NCBI RefSeq assembly: GCF_014642875.1
Contig: NZ_BMJC01000004.1
Location: 606,070 to 670,069 of the forward strand
Length of the DNA stretch: 64,000 nt
Reading direction: 5' to 3'
From: Puia dinghuensis
Lineage (GTDB): Bacteria; Bacteroidota; Bacteroidia; Chitinophagales; Chitinophagaceae
The position numbers and the translations under genes were made by a program. Below the pieces are notes generated by a model. That model had not been told where the DNA came from. It saw only the letters and a list, made by a program, of their open reading frames with translations, and made no database searches. Shown here one piece after another: positions 24,604-33,960 of this stretch. Position 1 is the stretch's first letter. Each line of letters begins with the position of its first letter.

Positions 24604-25377
24604 ATGAACCTGCAACGATTCCATCCCGGTATTGCCTTACAGCCTTACGTGAGGGAATTCGTCCTTATCGAGACGGAGGAAGCCATCGACAGTATGGTGA
24701 TCCCCGATACCTCTCTGGTTTTTTCCCTTCGCTATAAGGGAGCTGTGAAGAAAATGGAAACGGAAGCGGTGGAAGCCTTGCCGGATATTGCCGTCTCCGG
24801 TCTTCGCAAATCGGTCAGGCATTTTATTTATGCCGGAAAGACCGCCAACTTCATGATCCTGTTCAAAGAAGGTGGCATCTCCGCCTTTTCCCGGATGCCC
24901 GCAAACGAATTGTTCGACCAAAGCGTTTCTGCCGACAACCTCTTTCGTTCTGGTGAGCTCAATGAATTGCTCGAGCGGCTGGCCGAAGCCGGTAACAATA
25001 AGGCCAGGGTAGACCTCGTAGAATCTTTCCTGCTCCATCACCTCGCAAGCACAAGACACGATCTGCTCATCGGCAACGCCGTCCAATTGATCCGGCAACA
25101 CAACGGGATCATCCGGATCAACGATCTGGCCACCTCCTTACATCTCAGCCAGGACCCGTTCGAAAAGCGGTTCAGGGCCCTCGTCGGTTCCACGCCAAAA
25201 CAATATGCATCCATCATCCGGCTAAGAGGCCTGATCCAAAAGTATCCCTCTTATTCTTCGCTGACCGAAGCCTGCTATGACGCCGGCTATTTCGATCAAT
25301 CCCATTTTATAAAGGACTTCCGGCTCTTCACCGGCCGCACCCCAAAAGAATTCTTCCAATCCTCCCGCTTCTGGTAA
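24604..25377 (+). CDS. AraC-family regulator with DUF6597-like N-terminal domain
   Basis: 257 residues. The N-terminal beta-rich domain (about 1-140) begins FHPGIALQPYVREFVLIE, typical of the DUF6597 sensor fused to AraC proteins. The C-terminal double HTH reads INDLATSLHLSQDPFEKRF...AGYFDQSHFIKDFRLFTGRTPKEFF. It lies divergent to the aminotransferase/SMP-30 unit, with only about 80 bp between the starts, so that unit is its most likely target. Confidence 0.92.
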   Translation: MNLQRFHPGIALQPYVREFVLIETEEAIDSMVIPDTSLVFSLRYKGAVKKMETEAVEALPDIAVSGLRKSVRHFIYAGKTANFMILFKEGGISAFSRMPANELFDQSVSADNLFRSGELNELLERLAEAGNNKARVDLVESFLLHHLASTRHDLLIGNAVQLIRQHNGIIRINDLATSLHLSQDPFEKRFRALVGSTPKQYASIIRLRGLIQKYPSYSSLTEACYDAGYFDQSHFIKDFRLFTGRTPKEFFQSSRFW

Positions 25378-25428
25378 ATCACTGATTTTTTTCACGATCG
25401 ATCGGGGCATCTACAAAAAGATCGGAGA

Positions 25429-25926
25429 TTAACGCTTTTTACCGGCCGCCCCCATGCGGAAAAACCGTCCCAGCCGCTCTCTGAAACTCTCTGCCCGGGC
25501 CTGTTGAGCCAGTTGCCGGAGACGTTGTTGCTTCATCTGTTCGATCGTTTCGTCCGGGATAGGCAGACCTCTCTCCGCCAACAGCTCACGGGCAAGGACA
25601 TAGTCGAACTGCCCCCATTCGTCGGGCTTTGCCACGATATCCAATAATTCGATGTCGGTGAAGGAATACAGGTAATAACCCGGATCGACATCCTGTAGTT
25701 GCCGTTCGTAATGTTCTTCCAGCGCCTTAGTCGCTTTGTCGAAATCCGTTGCGCGCACCTTGAGATGAATGGTCTGTTCCACGGTGTTACGAAAGAAGCT
25801 GGGCTCCAACAACGGCTGCACCTTCTCCACCAGACATTCGATGCGCCGCGCCTTCAACTTGTCGGCAATGGCCGATGCAAGACCAGGGTCATTGAATTTT
25901 TGGAATGTCAGAAAAGAAGCCATCAT
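25429..25926 (-). CDS. conserved hypothetical protein, DUF2007-like N-terminus
   Basis: 165 residues. The N-terminal ferredoxin-like segment (FLTFQKFNDPGLASAIADKLKARRIECLVE ... IHLKVRATDFDKATKALEEHY) resembles DUF2007/signal-transducing small domains. A middle part contains YSFTDIELLDIVAKPDEW, and a basic C-terminal helix (RLGRFFRMGAAGKKR) follows. No catalytic motif is seen. It lies alone on the minus strand between a convergent AraC gene and the glutaminyl cyclase. Confidence 0.7.
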   Translation of the reverse strand: MMASFLTFQKFNDPGLASAIADKLKARRIECLVEKVQPLLEPSFFRNTVEQTIHLKVRATDFDKATKALEEHYERQLQDVDPGYYLYSFTDIELLDIVAKPDEWGQFDYVLARELLAERGLPIPDETIEQMKQQRLRQLAQQARAESFRERLGRFFRMGAAGKKR

Positions 25927-25953
25927 AATTCCATAGATTAAACCACTGTAAAG

Positions 25954-26805
25954 TTAATGCGCAAAATTCACCTGGTATATTGACGCCCACAACTTTCCTG
26001 TTACATATATCTTATCATTATCGCGATCATAGGCGATACCGTTGAGGACATCCCCATTGGGATTTTTGACATGGTCTGCCTCCACCAGCGAGCTCAGATC
26101 AATTTTGGCAACCACATTCCCCGTAGCCGGATCGATCTTGACAATATAATTCTTCAAATACCGGTTGGCATAGATATATCCTTTTATATATTCCAGCTCG
26201 TTGAGACTATCCAGCGCAACCCCATCCTCCGTCACTGCCAGGGTTTTCACCGGTTTCAGACTGGCGGGATCCAGATAGGTGAGCGAACTGGTGCCGTCGC
26301 TCATGATCAGCAAATTGGAATCCGTCGTCAACGCCCATCCTTCCGCATTTTGGTAGCGGAAACTGTCGATACGTTTATACGTCGCCGCATCGTAGATAAA
26401 TCCGGTCTGGTTCTTATAGGTCAGCTGATAGAGCTTGTCCTTGAAAAAAACGATGCCCTCCCCAAAATACCGGTTCTTGTCCAACTCGACCTTCTTGTCG
26501 ATCTTCCCGGTATTCATATTCACAACACCCGCGATGCTCCTGGTCTCCGGGTCCTCCGATGTGGCCCCGCTGCTTTCGAACAATTGATGATCGTGGAAGA
26601 GCAACCCTTCCGTATAAGATGTCGTATCGTGCTTGTAAACTTTCCCGACGCTAAAGTTGAGATTAGCGACGGTGGGAGACACCGCTGTACTGTTAGTCGT
26701 TGTCTTGTCAGGGTGATCGCTGCAGCCGGCAAGAGCAAGAACAAGCAAAAGGGGGAAAATTACCAGGAGAAACAACATTTTAAGGTCGAAGGAGCGTACA
26801 GTCAT
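25954..26805 (-). CDS. glutaminyl-peptide cyclotransferase, lipoprotein
   Basis: 283 residues from the ATG at 26805, which gives a signal peptide with lipobox LALAGC; longer starts add non-signal sequence. The mature protein is a five-bladed propeller of the plant/bacterial glutaminyl cyclase family, with FTEGL-like (SYTEGLLFHD), YFGEGIVFFKDKLYQLTYKNQTGF, ALTTDSNLLIMSDGTSSL and LNELEYIKGYIYANRY motifs. It converts N-terminal glutamine of exported proteins to pyroglutamate at the envelope, which in Bacteroidota is common after signal-peptide cleavage before Gln. Many proteins in this window have Gln right after the signal site. Confidence 0.93.
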   Translation of the reverse strand: MTVRSFDLKMLFLLVIFPLLLVLALAGCSDHPDKTTTNSTAVSPTVANLNFSVGKVYKHDTTSYTEGLLFHDHQLFESSGATSEDPETRSIAGVVNMNTGKIDKKVELDKNRYFGEGIVFFKDKLYQLTYKNQTGFIYDAATYKRIDSFRYQNAEGWALTTDSNLLIMSDGTSSLTYLDPASLKPVKTLAVTEDGVALDSLNELEYIKGYIYANRYLKNYIVKIDPATGNVVAKIDLSSLVEADHVKNPNGDVLNGIAYDRDNDKIYVTGKLWASIYQVNFAH

Positions 26806-26880
26806 ATAGAAGCAATTTAACAATTTTGCCATACCTTCGGCCCCGCGTTGACCCATCTATCAAGATGGTGTGATGGTTTG

Positions 26881-26897
26881 TTGCTGATAATCAGCAA
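26881..26897. promoter_or_regulatory. inverted repeat upstream of the porin gene
   Basis: TTGCTGA-TAA-TCAGCAA, a 17-bp near-perfect palindrome about 110 bp upstream of the porin start codon and followed by a related half-copy (CTGGTTATCAG). It could be an operator for either the porin or the divergent glutaminyl cyclase gene. Confidence 0.45.
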
Positions 26898-27008
26898 ATT
26901 ATCTGGTTATCAGTTTGTTAAAGTATATTCTCATTGCAGCAAAAGAATTAGTTTGCCGGTCCATTGGAAGGGTGGCCCCCATTTAACTCAATTAACCAAC
27001 AGATACGT

Positions 27009-27749
27009 ATGAAGAAATTTTTGATCTGTATTTTATGTCTGATATCCATTAAAGGTTTTTCTCAGTTTCGTCTTGGTGTTCAAGGTTCTTTCAGTTCTCT
27101 TAATATGTGGCAGACAGATGGCTACACCGGCCTCGATGCAGGGGAGTTCACCTGGGCAATAAATGGCTTTCAAGCAGGTGTCTTTGGCGAATATGACCTG
27201 GGTTATTCCGGCTTCGAAATTCAGCCTGCCCTGATGTATGTCGAATCGGGCTCTCATCTCGGTCAATCCAAGGGCTTCCCCGGTGAAGGGAATTTCGTAA
27301 TCGGTTATTCCGATACGCATTTGAGGATCTATTCCCTGCGCCTCCCGGTGAATTTACTCTATAGCTATCGCGTAAATTCCAAATGGAAGGTCTTTGGCGG
27401 CCTGGGGCCCTATATCCAAAAAAACCTCAACGGTACTGAAAAAGGATGGTATATAGGTTACGATAACTCGACCAACAATTACACCCCGGGCGGTGGCCCC
27501 ATCAAGAACAATATCAAACTCTCAAGCGATGGCTCTTACGCTACCATAGGCCAGAGTAATGTGGCATCCATCGACGCAGGCATGAATATCCTGCTCGGAT
27601 TGCAGTACAAAAAACTGCAGTTTTCGGTCGGCTGGATGCGTGGTTTCGTCACACAATATAAAACCAGTTATGTCAACCTGGGCAACCAGAGCTGGAATTT
27701 CACGCTGGGTTATGTCCTCTTCGGCCACGAGCGTAAACCAAGATTATAA
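27009..27749 (+). CDS. outer-membrane beta-barrel porin-like protein
   Basis: 246 residues from the ATG at 27009 (MKKFLICILC signal, cleaved near GFSQ). The mature part alternates amphipathic strands with GLGPYIQKNL and LLGLQYKKLQFSVGWMRGF and ends in a terminal strand (WNFTLGYVLFG). This is the PorT/OMP_b-brl type of small outer-membrane barrel. No ligand can be named. Its last 50 bp overlap the convergent CHAT gene, and its terminator lies within that gene. Confidence 0.85.
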   Translation: MKKFLICILCLISIKGFSQFRLGVQGSFSSLNMWQTDGYTGLDAGEFTWAINGFQAGVFGEYDLGYSGFEIQPALMYVESGSHLGQSKGFPGEGNFVIGYSDTHLRIYSLRLPVNLLYSYRVNSKWKVFGGLGPYIQKNLNGTEKGWYIGYDNSTNNYTPGGGPIKNNIKLSSDGSYATIGQSNVASIDAGMNILLGLQYKKLQFSVGWMRGFVTQYKTSYVNLGNQSWNFTLGYVLFGHERKPRL

Positions 27750-30495
27750 TCATTGCGCAAATAGCTACCAGCAAGGGCCACCAACGTGGCCCTTTTTTTT
27801 CTCCGAAAGAACCCTTGCTCACCGGAGTCGGGTCACCCAGGTAGCCAAGGCCCGCCCAGAAATAAGGCAGCTTGTGTAAATATGGTACTGTAGCATCGCT
27901 TAACCATGCCAGTTTTACCCTTCGCAGGGCATCAGCAGCATTCACCCGATCGCCGGTCGACGTATCCTCTGTCAGCGCAGCATAGTACCGCTCCATCAAC
28001 TGCGCAGCCGTTTCATCATTCAGATTCCACCAGCCCGCCACCACGGCCTTGGCGCCACCGGCTGTAAATGCGCGCGCCAGGCTTTGCACCCCTTCCCCGG
28101 TGACCATTCTTCCGTCGGCGGTACGGCAGGCGCTCAGCACTACAAGGGCCGGATGATGGGTTAGGCCCTGCAGTTCGAAAAGATAAAAAGGTTCATCATA
28201 GAATTCGATATGCGGAACATCGAGCCCACCTTTCTGCGTAAAGGCATGGGAGCTGACATGCACCACGGCAGAGGCGCCCAACGCCTGGTAGAAACGTGCT
28301 GCAGTCGCCTGGCTATCGGTATACCAGCTTCCGGACTTTATGGCGCGTTTTATCCCCTCTTCCTCTCCACCGACAGCCTCCAGTAAAGGAGACGAACCCT
28401 GGTTGCCGGAGAGAAAAAAGCCAGAGAACCCGCTTTCCGTGGCAGCATTGGTCCGTTGCTTCAATAAAGTCTCTAGCGACCACCCATAAGAGATAGCCGC
28501 TTGTTTTATCACAAAAGGCCAGTCGGCAGGTGATGGCGGACAGTTGCTCCCGGTTACCAGCGCTTCCACCGGCAACAGGCTCAGCGGCCCGTCGGGAAAC
28601 AGGATATATTCTTGCCCCGGCTGAAGGGGGTGCGTCCCAAACAACATCCGGTAAATTCCGTAAGCCTCCTGGTAGTAGCGAAGGGGATCATCGATCATCG
28701 CATTAGCCCCCTGTTGAAACCAGGTTCGGATAAATCCCCTCACGCTATCCTCCCATTGTGCAGCGAAGGGAAGCTTTTCGACAAAGTTGATGCCCGCGGC
28801 CGAGCATTCGACGACATATAGCGCCGACGACCCCTGGAAAAACAGCCTTCCCAGCTGGTTGTCGTCGAGCAGCACGTGTAACGAGTCGATAGAGAAACCG
28901 GCATCATATACATAGCCCTTAGACAAATATTCCCGCCGGGCCTCAGTGGGGACCGCCACCTTTTTTCGGACCTGGGCCAACTCCCAGGTGACCTGTTTTT
29001 CCTGTGCGGCGTGCACTGCGGCGATACTATCGTTTTGCGGGGATTGGAGAGCTTCTTTCTCATAATAAATGCGAGCTCTTTCCAGGAGCCGGACCCGGCT
29101 TTCAAGACTGTCACCCGGATAACGGCCGCCGGTTGGTTGTTGCCTGATCACTTCCTCCAGCAAAAGCTGCGCCTTGCTGCTTTCCATAAAATACAACATC
29201 GCCTGCGTATACTTTTTATTTTCCGTACGCTTCCAGGCATCCCAGGCGGTACCGATGGCTTCTTCATATTGCTTTCGGGTGTCGGCGACGGCCAGCTCAC
29301 GCGACGATCCGGTGATCAATTCCTGCCGCAACTTTTTTCCTACGGAAAAGCAGCGGGAAAACAGCCGTAGGGCCTCATCCATCGATCCCAGACCTTTTGC
29401 CAATCCCGCCCGGGTATACAACACATCGGCCAGGGTGTTCTCGGCATAGAGATCGGCTTCCTGTAGCTCACCGATCTTCTTTCCGGGTACCAGCACCGAC
29501 AAACAGCGGTCTGACCAATAGATGGCGCGGGCATTCTGGTGAAGCCGGGTGTAAAGGACACTAAGTCGCTGGAAAAGCTTTGCCTGTTCACGTTGCCGCA
29601 TCTCTCCCTGTTGTTGGGATAACTGGTCTTGTAAGGCAAGTGCCCGTTGATAATAGGACAATGCCTTTGCAGGTTGTGCGAGATAAATATCACCTGCCTG
29701 CTGGTAGGCCATCAACAGCCAGTACCCCGCGGCAGAATTTCTGTCCCGGTGAAGCGATCGCTCCAGAACAGCAATACTTTTATCGATGCTCGACCTTGCC
29801 TCATCCCATCGTTCCAACTGCTGACAGGCATCCGCCTGCTCGGACAGCAATAGCCCGAACAGCGCCGAAGAGGTATTCGCAACGGCCAACCCCTTCCGGC
29901 AGTATTCCAGGGATTGCTGCGGGCGGCCCATATTGCTGCAGGTGTTGGCGAGATTACTATATGTCCCTGCCAGGGCCTCGTTATCCTTGCCGGAACCGGC
30001 AAGGGAAAGCGCTTTCTGATGGATGAACAAGGCCTGTTCATAGTCACCCAGCCGGGTATAATTATTACCCAGGGGTTTGAGGATATATTCCACCATCGAA
30101 ACGGAATCCGTCCCTTCGGGGTGCCGGCTTGCCCAGTCATAGGCGGCAGTATATGCATCCGTGGATGGAACGATAGCGCCGCTGAGTAACAAGGCATACC
30201 CTTCATTGATAAGCAGGTCCTGCCAGGCCTGCACCTCTTCCGCCGTCCGGGGATGACGCCAGGCTTCATCGACTGCATGTACAAGCAGGGCCGACCGGCT
30301 CGCCGGCGCCTTCGCCACATATTGTATCTGCTGATAGATCCACCCGGAAAGATCATCCCTGGTCTGCAATTGCCGAAGAGTCGATGCAAGGGGTGGGGGC
30401 ACTGCAGCACCGGCCATTGGCGGCTGCGCCCGGCACAAAAGGCAAATCAGCAGGAGCAACAGCACCCCGCCGGGTCTCCGGTGAAGACAATTCAT
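27700..30495 (-). CDS. TPR-CHAT protein with membrane anchor (caspase-like protease)
   Basis: 931 residues. A signal peptide (about 1-23) is followed by some eight to ten TPR-like helical pairs (about 60-480) and a CHAT domain (about 560-890). The domain shows FPDGPLSLLPVEAL, the catalytic His750 in VVHVSSH and Cys790 in SACRTADG, and the GEGVQSLARAFTAGGAKAVVAGWW stretch. A transmembrane helix at about 907-923 with a basic tail fixes the protease in the membrane, periplasmic side. CHAT domains are cysteine peptidases of the caspase-gingipain clan. It is encoded 19 bp after a PKD-domain protein on the same strand and divergent from an ECF sigma/anti-sigma pair. Confidence 0.92.
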   Translation of the reverse strand: MNCLHRRPGGVLLLLLICLLCRAQPPMAGAAVPPPLASTLRQLQTRDDLSGWIYQQIQYVAKAPASRSALLVHAVDEAWRHPRTAEEVQAWQDLLINEGYALLLSGAIVPSTDAYTAAYDWASRHPEGTDSVSMVEYILKPLGNNYTRLGDYEQALFIHQKALSLAGSGKDNEALAGTYSNLANTCSNMGRPQQSLEYCRKGLAVANTSSALFGLLLSEQADACQQLERWDEARSSIDKSIAVLERSLHRDRNSAAGYWLLMAYQQAGDIYLAQPAKALSYYQRALALQDQLSQQQGEMRQREQAKLFQRLSVLYTRLHQNARAIYWSDRCLSVLVPGKKIGELQEADLYAENTLADVLYTRAGLAKGLGSMDEALRLFSRCFSVGKKLRQELITGSSRELAVADTRKQYEEAIGTAWDAWKRTENKKYTQAMLYFMESSKAQLLLEEVIRQQPTGGRYPGDSLESRVRLLERARIYYEKEALQSPQNDSIAAVHAAQEKQVTWELAQVRKKVAVPTEARREYLSKGYVYDAGFSIDSLHVLLDDNQLGRLFFQGSSALYVVECSAAGINFVEKLPFAAQWEDSVRGFIRTWFQQGANAMIDDPLRYYQEAYGIYRMLFGTHPLQPGQEYILFPDGPLSLLPVEALVTGSNCPPSPADWPFVIKQAAISYGWSLETLLKQRTNAATESGFSGFFLSGNQGSSPLLEAVGGEEEGIKRAIKSGSWYTDSQATAARFYQALGASAVVHVSSHAFTQKGGLDVPHIEFYDEPFYLFELQGLTHHPALVVLSACRTADGRMVTGEGVQSLARAFTAGGAKAVVAGWWNLNDETAAQLMERYYAALTEDTSTGDRVNAADALRRVKLAWLSDATVPYLHKLPYFWAGLGYLGDPTPVSKGSFGEKKGPRWWPLLVAICAMIIILVYARGRRGHNPA
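27775..27800 (+). terminator. intrinsic terminator inside the CHAT gene
   Basis: GGGCCAC (27775-27781) and GTGGCCC (27786-27792) form a perfect 7-bp stem with a 4-nt loop, followed by eight T. It lies 25 bp after the porin stop. On the opposite strand the same bases encode the KKGPRWWP segment at the start of the CHAT protein's membrane helix. Confidence 0.85.
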
Positions 30496-30513
30496 GCCTC
30501 AAGATAACAAACA

Positions 30514-32541
30514 TTATAACTTGAAGCCGGCATAGAGAAAGAAACGGTCAGTGACATCGCCCTTCAACAGCCGCATATAGCGGACGCCTATCACCGGTCC
30601 CACCTTTACCATCCCAAGCTGCAGGTCGACAAAAGGCGCCGCATTCCAGCTGCCCAGGTAAGTGACGGCAGATTTTTGAGTGCTCACGGCGGTCGTACTA
30701 TTCAGCAGGGGGACAGGGATATTGAAGAAGGTCCTGTTCTCCACCGTAGTCTGCTCGGAGATATTGATCTGGGCCATAGCTCCGGCGCCGATACCGATCC
30801 ACTTGCCGATATTATAACGGTAATGCAGGGGTGTTATCTCAAAACTGTTGCGTTGTGTCGTCGTTTTGCTTTGCCGCCCGGTGATCACGAGGGGCACCCC
30901 GGCTACCAACGTATCCGTCTGTTGTTTTACCACCACACTCGTAAATGCATCCTGTTGCAGAAACCCTACAAAGGCCTCCACCTGGAAGTAGGGCCTGGAA
31001 GGGGCATAGGGCGCCAGGACATAACCAAACTGCAATGGGCCCGTCGCACTATAACCTCCATTCCCCGGTAACACGCTGTACCCCGCCATAAATCCGGGTG
31101 AAAGCCCCTTGATAAACCGGGCCGTTGCCTTGTTCGTCACCACCGGCTGATGCCTGTCGAAGACAATGGATGCCTGTGTGCTGAAAGGGATTTTCTTTGG
31201 CTTCTTTCGAAACCGGATGGTATAGTCGACAAACCCTTCCGTAGAGTCTTTGTCGTGGACCTCTTCCTGTTGTAGTCCCGGCAGGTAGATGTTGTTGAAT
31301 ATGATATAGACGCTGTCATTACGGAAGACCGTGTCGATACAGCTGCGGCTCCTGTCCCCGGAAAGGCAGAAGGGGCATGCCGGGCTGACGGCCTTTAGCG
31401 TAAAGCTCCCCGGATCAAGCTGCGGCGGGACCCTGAAGCCGATGGCGATCCGCCGGGTGGGGCCGTTCCCGGTATTCTGGAACTGTACCCGGTAGGACAG
31501 CTCCTTTTTCTTACTCATAAAGCGATAGTTGATCCGGCGGCTCCTGAAAAGGAAACGGTTCGGGTCATGTGACGCCACTACGACCATGTCCATCTGATAT
31601 ACTTCGGGCGGTGCCGAAGGATTGTCCGGTACCAGCATCGCGCTGAATCCCACGGTGGCATTGGTATCCTGTAGCATAGTGGGAAGGGTATTCATCTCGA
31701 GGAAAACAAATTTCTCTTCGCCTCGGCTAATGGCGGGAAAATGCAGCACCGTATGTTGGGAATAGGTATTTTCCAGCGATTGTAACATCGATCGGGCAGC
31801 AGCTGCATTGGCTGCGGCGTCTTCATCCACCGAAGCGACCTCTGCCGATCCCCTCTCGCCAGCTGCGGTGCCCCAGCCGGCGCCACCCACCTTATCTGTA
31901 TGCCCCGCACCGGCGGCAAGCGATGCCCTGTTTTCGGTGGCATCCAAACCCGCCATCAGGGACTCCAGCGACCCGCCTTGTTCCCGGTTGTAAAACCGCC
32001 TATCCGCCAGTGCGAATCCTTGCTGGTCAAATTGCCTTTCATTATAGAATAGGACGATCGACCCGCCCAGGCTGTCGCTGCCCTGGTTGCGATAACCAAT
32101 GACGGTGACAAAATTCTCGCCCGGCCGGGGATAGCGGTTGATCTTCATCTCGATGTCGCCACCGCCGTGAAAGAAATGCGAGGCCAGGGCTTCCCTGCTT
32201 AGTGATCGCTTGCGCACTTTTATAGGGTGCGGCCTCGTCGGCGGGGCCTTGCCATCGTCATAATTATTGGTAGCATACAATCTTACCTGGTAGACACCCG
32301 TGTCGCGATAGGCATGGTTCGGCTCGCGATCAAAGCTAAACCGGCCATCACCCAGCTCCCAGAAGTAGGAATAATAGCAGGGCGGGGCGCCGACTATCTG
32401 GCGCAAAGGCCGCAAGCTCGAAGAAAAATGCAGACTGTCGCCTCTTTCCTCGACCCGGATCACAGGCTGTGTCGAATCCTGCGCAAAACAGGAGTACCCT
32501 GTCGTCAATAGCATGAATAGATAGATAACCTTCATTCGCAT
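30514..32541 (-). CDS. PKD-domain surface protein with barrel-like C-terminus
   Basis: About 675 residues from the ATG at 32541 (32544 and 32535 are equal alternatives); the frame stays open further upstream, but that part overlaps the divergent sigma-factor region and is not signal-like. After a signal peptide ending CFAQ there is a PKD domain (about 35-110, with YYSYFWELGDGRFSF and YRDTGVYQVRLYATN). Beta-rich DUF11-like modules come next, and the C-terminal third of amphipathic strands ends FFLYAGFKL. It is likely a surface protein anchored by a small outer-membrane barrel. It precedes the CHAT gene by 18 bp, so both are probably co-expressed and may interact. Confidence 0.82.
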   Translation of the reverse strand: MRMKVIYLFMLLTTGYSCFAQDSTQPVIRVEERGDSLHFSSSLRPLRQIVGAPPCYYSYFWELGDGRFSFDREPNHAYRDTGVYQVRLYATNNYDDGKAPPTRPHPIKVRKRSLSREALASHFFHGGGDIEMKINRYPRPGENFVTVIGYRNQGSDSLGGSIVLFYNERQFDQQGFALADRRFYNREQGGSLESLMAGLDATENRASLAAGAGHTDKVGGAGWGTAAGERGSAEVASVDEDAAANAAAARSMLQSLENTYSQHTVLHFPAISRGEEKFVFLEMNTLPTMLQDTNATVGFSAMLVPDNPSAPPEVYQMDMVVVASHDPNRFLFRSRRINYRFMSKKKELSYRVQFQNTGNGPTRRIAIGFRVPPQLDPGSFTLKAVSPACPFCLSGDRSRSCIDTVFRNDSVYIIFNNIYLPGLQQEEVHDKDSTEGFVDYTIRFRKKPKKIPFSTQASIVFDRHQPVVTNKATARFIKGLSPGFMAGYSVLPGNGGYSATGPLQFGYVLAPYAPSRPYFQVEAFVGFLQQDAFTSVVVKQQTDTLVAGVPLVITGRQSKTTTQRNSFEITPLHYRYNIGKWIGIGAGAMAQINISEQTTVENRTFFNIPVPLLNSTTAVSTQKSAVTYLGSWNAAPFVDLQLGMVKVGPVIGVRYMRLLKGDVTDRFFLYAGFKL

Positions 32542-32654
32542 CATGATAAAGGAAATTAACGAAAAAACAGGTCTCTTTAGTTTCATCAACGGTGGCAATG
32601 ATTTGTTACCCCCTTTCAGCGTTTTTTTTGGATATTCGCCAAAAACCGGTGGGA

Positions 32655-33212
32655 ATGGCGATACACCCCGATCAGCGTTTTGTCGATGGTCTTTTACGAA
32701 ATGACAAGTCTGTAGTAGAAGAGATCTACCGGCGTTTTGCCCCATCGATCCGGACCCATATCCTCAAGAACCGCGGCTCCGCCGATGACGCCGCCGACAT
32801 TTTCCAGGAATCCCTGATAGATATCTATAATCAGGCCAAATACAAGGCCCTCCAATTGACTTGCCCCTTCGAGCCCTTTCTCTTGCTCATCTGTAAAAGG
32901 AAATGGCTTAACGAATTAAAGAAAAGAGGGCATAGCCCGGTAACAAAATCGACAGATGATGTATATGATTTGGGGGAAGATGTATTCGCCGCGGCGGAAA
33001 AGCTGGCCCTCGACGAAGACAGGGCTCGCCTTTTTCTCCTGCAGTTTCAGCGGCTGGGAGAGAAATGCCAGGAAATACTAAGGCTGATCCTTACAGGTGA
33101 AAAGCAGGAAGAGGTGGCCGCCGCATTAGGTGTCACCTATGGCTATTTGCGCAAGAAGAAATCCGAATGCATGGCTACCCTGTTATCCTATATAGAAGCA
33201 CAAAAACTCTAA
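32655..33212 (+). CDS. ECF-type RNA polymerase sigma factor
   Basis: 185 residues from the ATG at 32655, chosen because the earlier in-frame ATG at 32592 adds 21 unconserved residues. Region 2 (about 5-75) has FVDGLLRNDKSVVEEIYRRFAPSI and DAADIFQESLIDIY. Region 4 (about 125-180) has GEKCQEILRLILTGEKQEEVAAALGVTYGYLRKKKSECM. It directs RNA polymerase to a set of promoters not visible here. It overlaps nothing and is followed after 3 bp by the TPR/membrane protein. It is divergent from the PKD-CHAT operon, a likely target. Confidence 0.93.
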   Translation: MAIHPDQRFVDGLLRNDKSVVEEIYRRFAPSIRTHILKNRGSADDAADIFQESLIDIYNQAKYKALQLTCPFEPFLLLICKRKWLNELKKRGHSPVTKSTDDVYDLGEDVFAAAEKLALDEDRARLFLLQFQRLGEKCQEILRLILTGEKQEEVAAALGVTYGYLRKKKSECMATLLSYIEAQKL

Positions 33213-33215
33213 ACT

Positions 33216-33953
33216 ATGCCCACTTATGATAAAGAATATATCATCCGGTATGTAGACGACGAAATGGATGACGGCGAAAGGCAACAGTTCGAAGCCGATC
33301 TCCAAAATGACCCCGCCCTTGGCGCCGAGGTCGCGCTATACCGGGAATTAAAAGCCACCCTTCGGCAACGGCTCGCACCGGATGCCGGGACCACAGCTTT
33401 GCAGGATACCCTTTCGGCATTCAACAAGGAATACTTTAAAAAGGATACCGGCGCAAAGCGCATACTGCTTACGCGTTGGGTGGCCGGGATGGCAGCGGCG
33501 GCTTCGGTTATCATCGCTACGGTGTTGCTTTGGCCTTCCGATAATAAAGACCTGTACCAGCGGCTTGCCAATACCCAAATGGTCGGAGTGACAGAGCGTG
33601 GCGGAAATACAGATACGCTTATGCAGGAAGCAGCCGTCTATTTCAACCGGCAGGAATTTGCAAAGGCCCTGCCGCTGCTCGATCAAGCGGTAAAAGCAGA
33701 TACCACCAACCAATTGGCACTCTTCTATCGGGGAGTCGCCGGCTGGCATACCGGTGCGGTCACGGCTGCGCGTAACGACTTAGAAAAAGTATATGTGGGG
33801 CATTCCCTGCTCCGTTATGAAGCGGCATTTTATCTTGCCCTCAGCTATGCCGCTGAGAAAAACACTGCCGCTGCCCTTGAATGGCTCCACAAAATACCCG
33901 CAGGAACACCCGTTTCCGATCGCGCTAAAGAGTTGGAAACCAATCTAAAGTAA
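33216..33953 (+). CDS. membrane protein with N-terminal anti-sigma-like helix and C-terminal TPRs
   Basis: 245 residues. A cytoplasmic N-terminal segment (about 1-80, with YDKEYIIRYVDDEMDDGERQQFEADL) resembles the helical part of zinc-less anti-sigma domains. One membrane helix (about 86-106) and a periplasmic TPR region (about 130-235, YFNRQEFAKALPLLDQAVKADTTNQLALFYRGV...) follow. It is encoded 3 bp after the ECF sigma factor and most likely holds it at the membrane. The periplasmic TPRs would sense a partner protein, and the TPR-CHAT or PKD proteins are attractive candidates. Confidence 0.82.
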   Translation: MPTYDKEYIIRYVDDEMDDGERQQFEADLQNDPALGAEVALYRELKATLRQRLAPDAGTTALQDTLSAFNKEYFKKDTGAKRILLTRWVAGMAAAASVIIATVLLWPSDNKDLYQRLANTQMVGVTERGGNTDTLMQEAAVYFNRQEFAKALPLLDQAVKADTTNQLALFYRGVAGWHTGAVTAARNDLEKVYVGHSLLRYEAAFYLALSYAAEKNTAAALEWLHKIPAGTPVSDRAKELETNLK

Positions 33954-33960
33954 CCTAGAC

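Noticed and set aside
32544-32745. N-terminal extension of the PKD protein
   Set aside because: The extra in-frame residues overlap the sigma-factor start region and lack a signal sequence; internal ATGs at 32541 or 32535 give a proper signal peptide.
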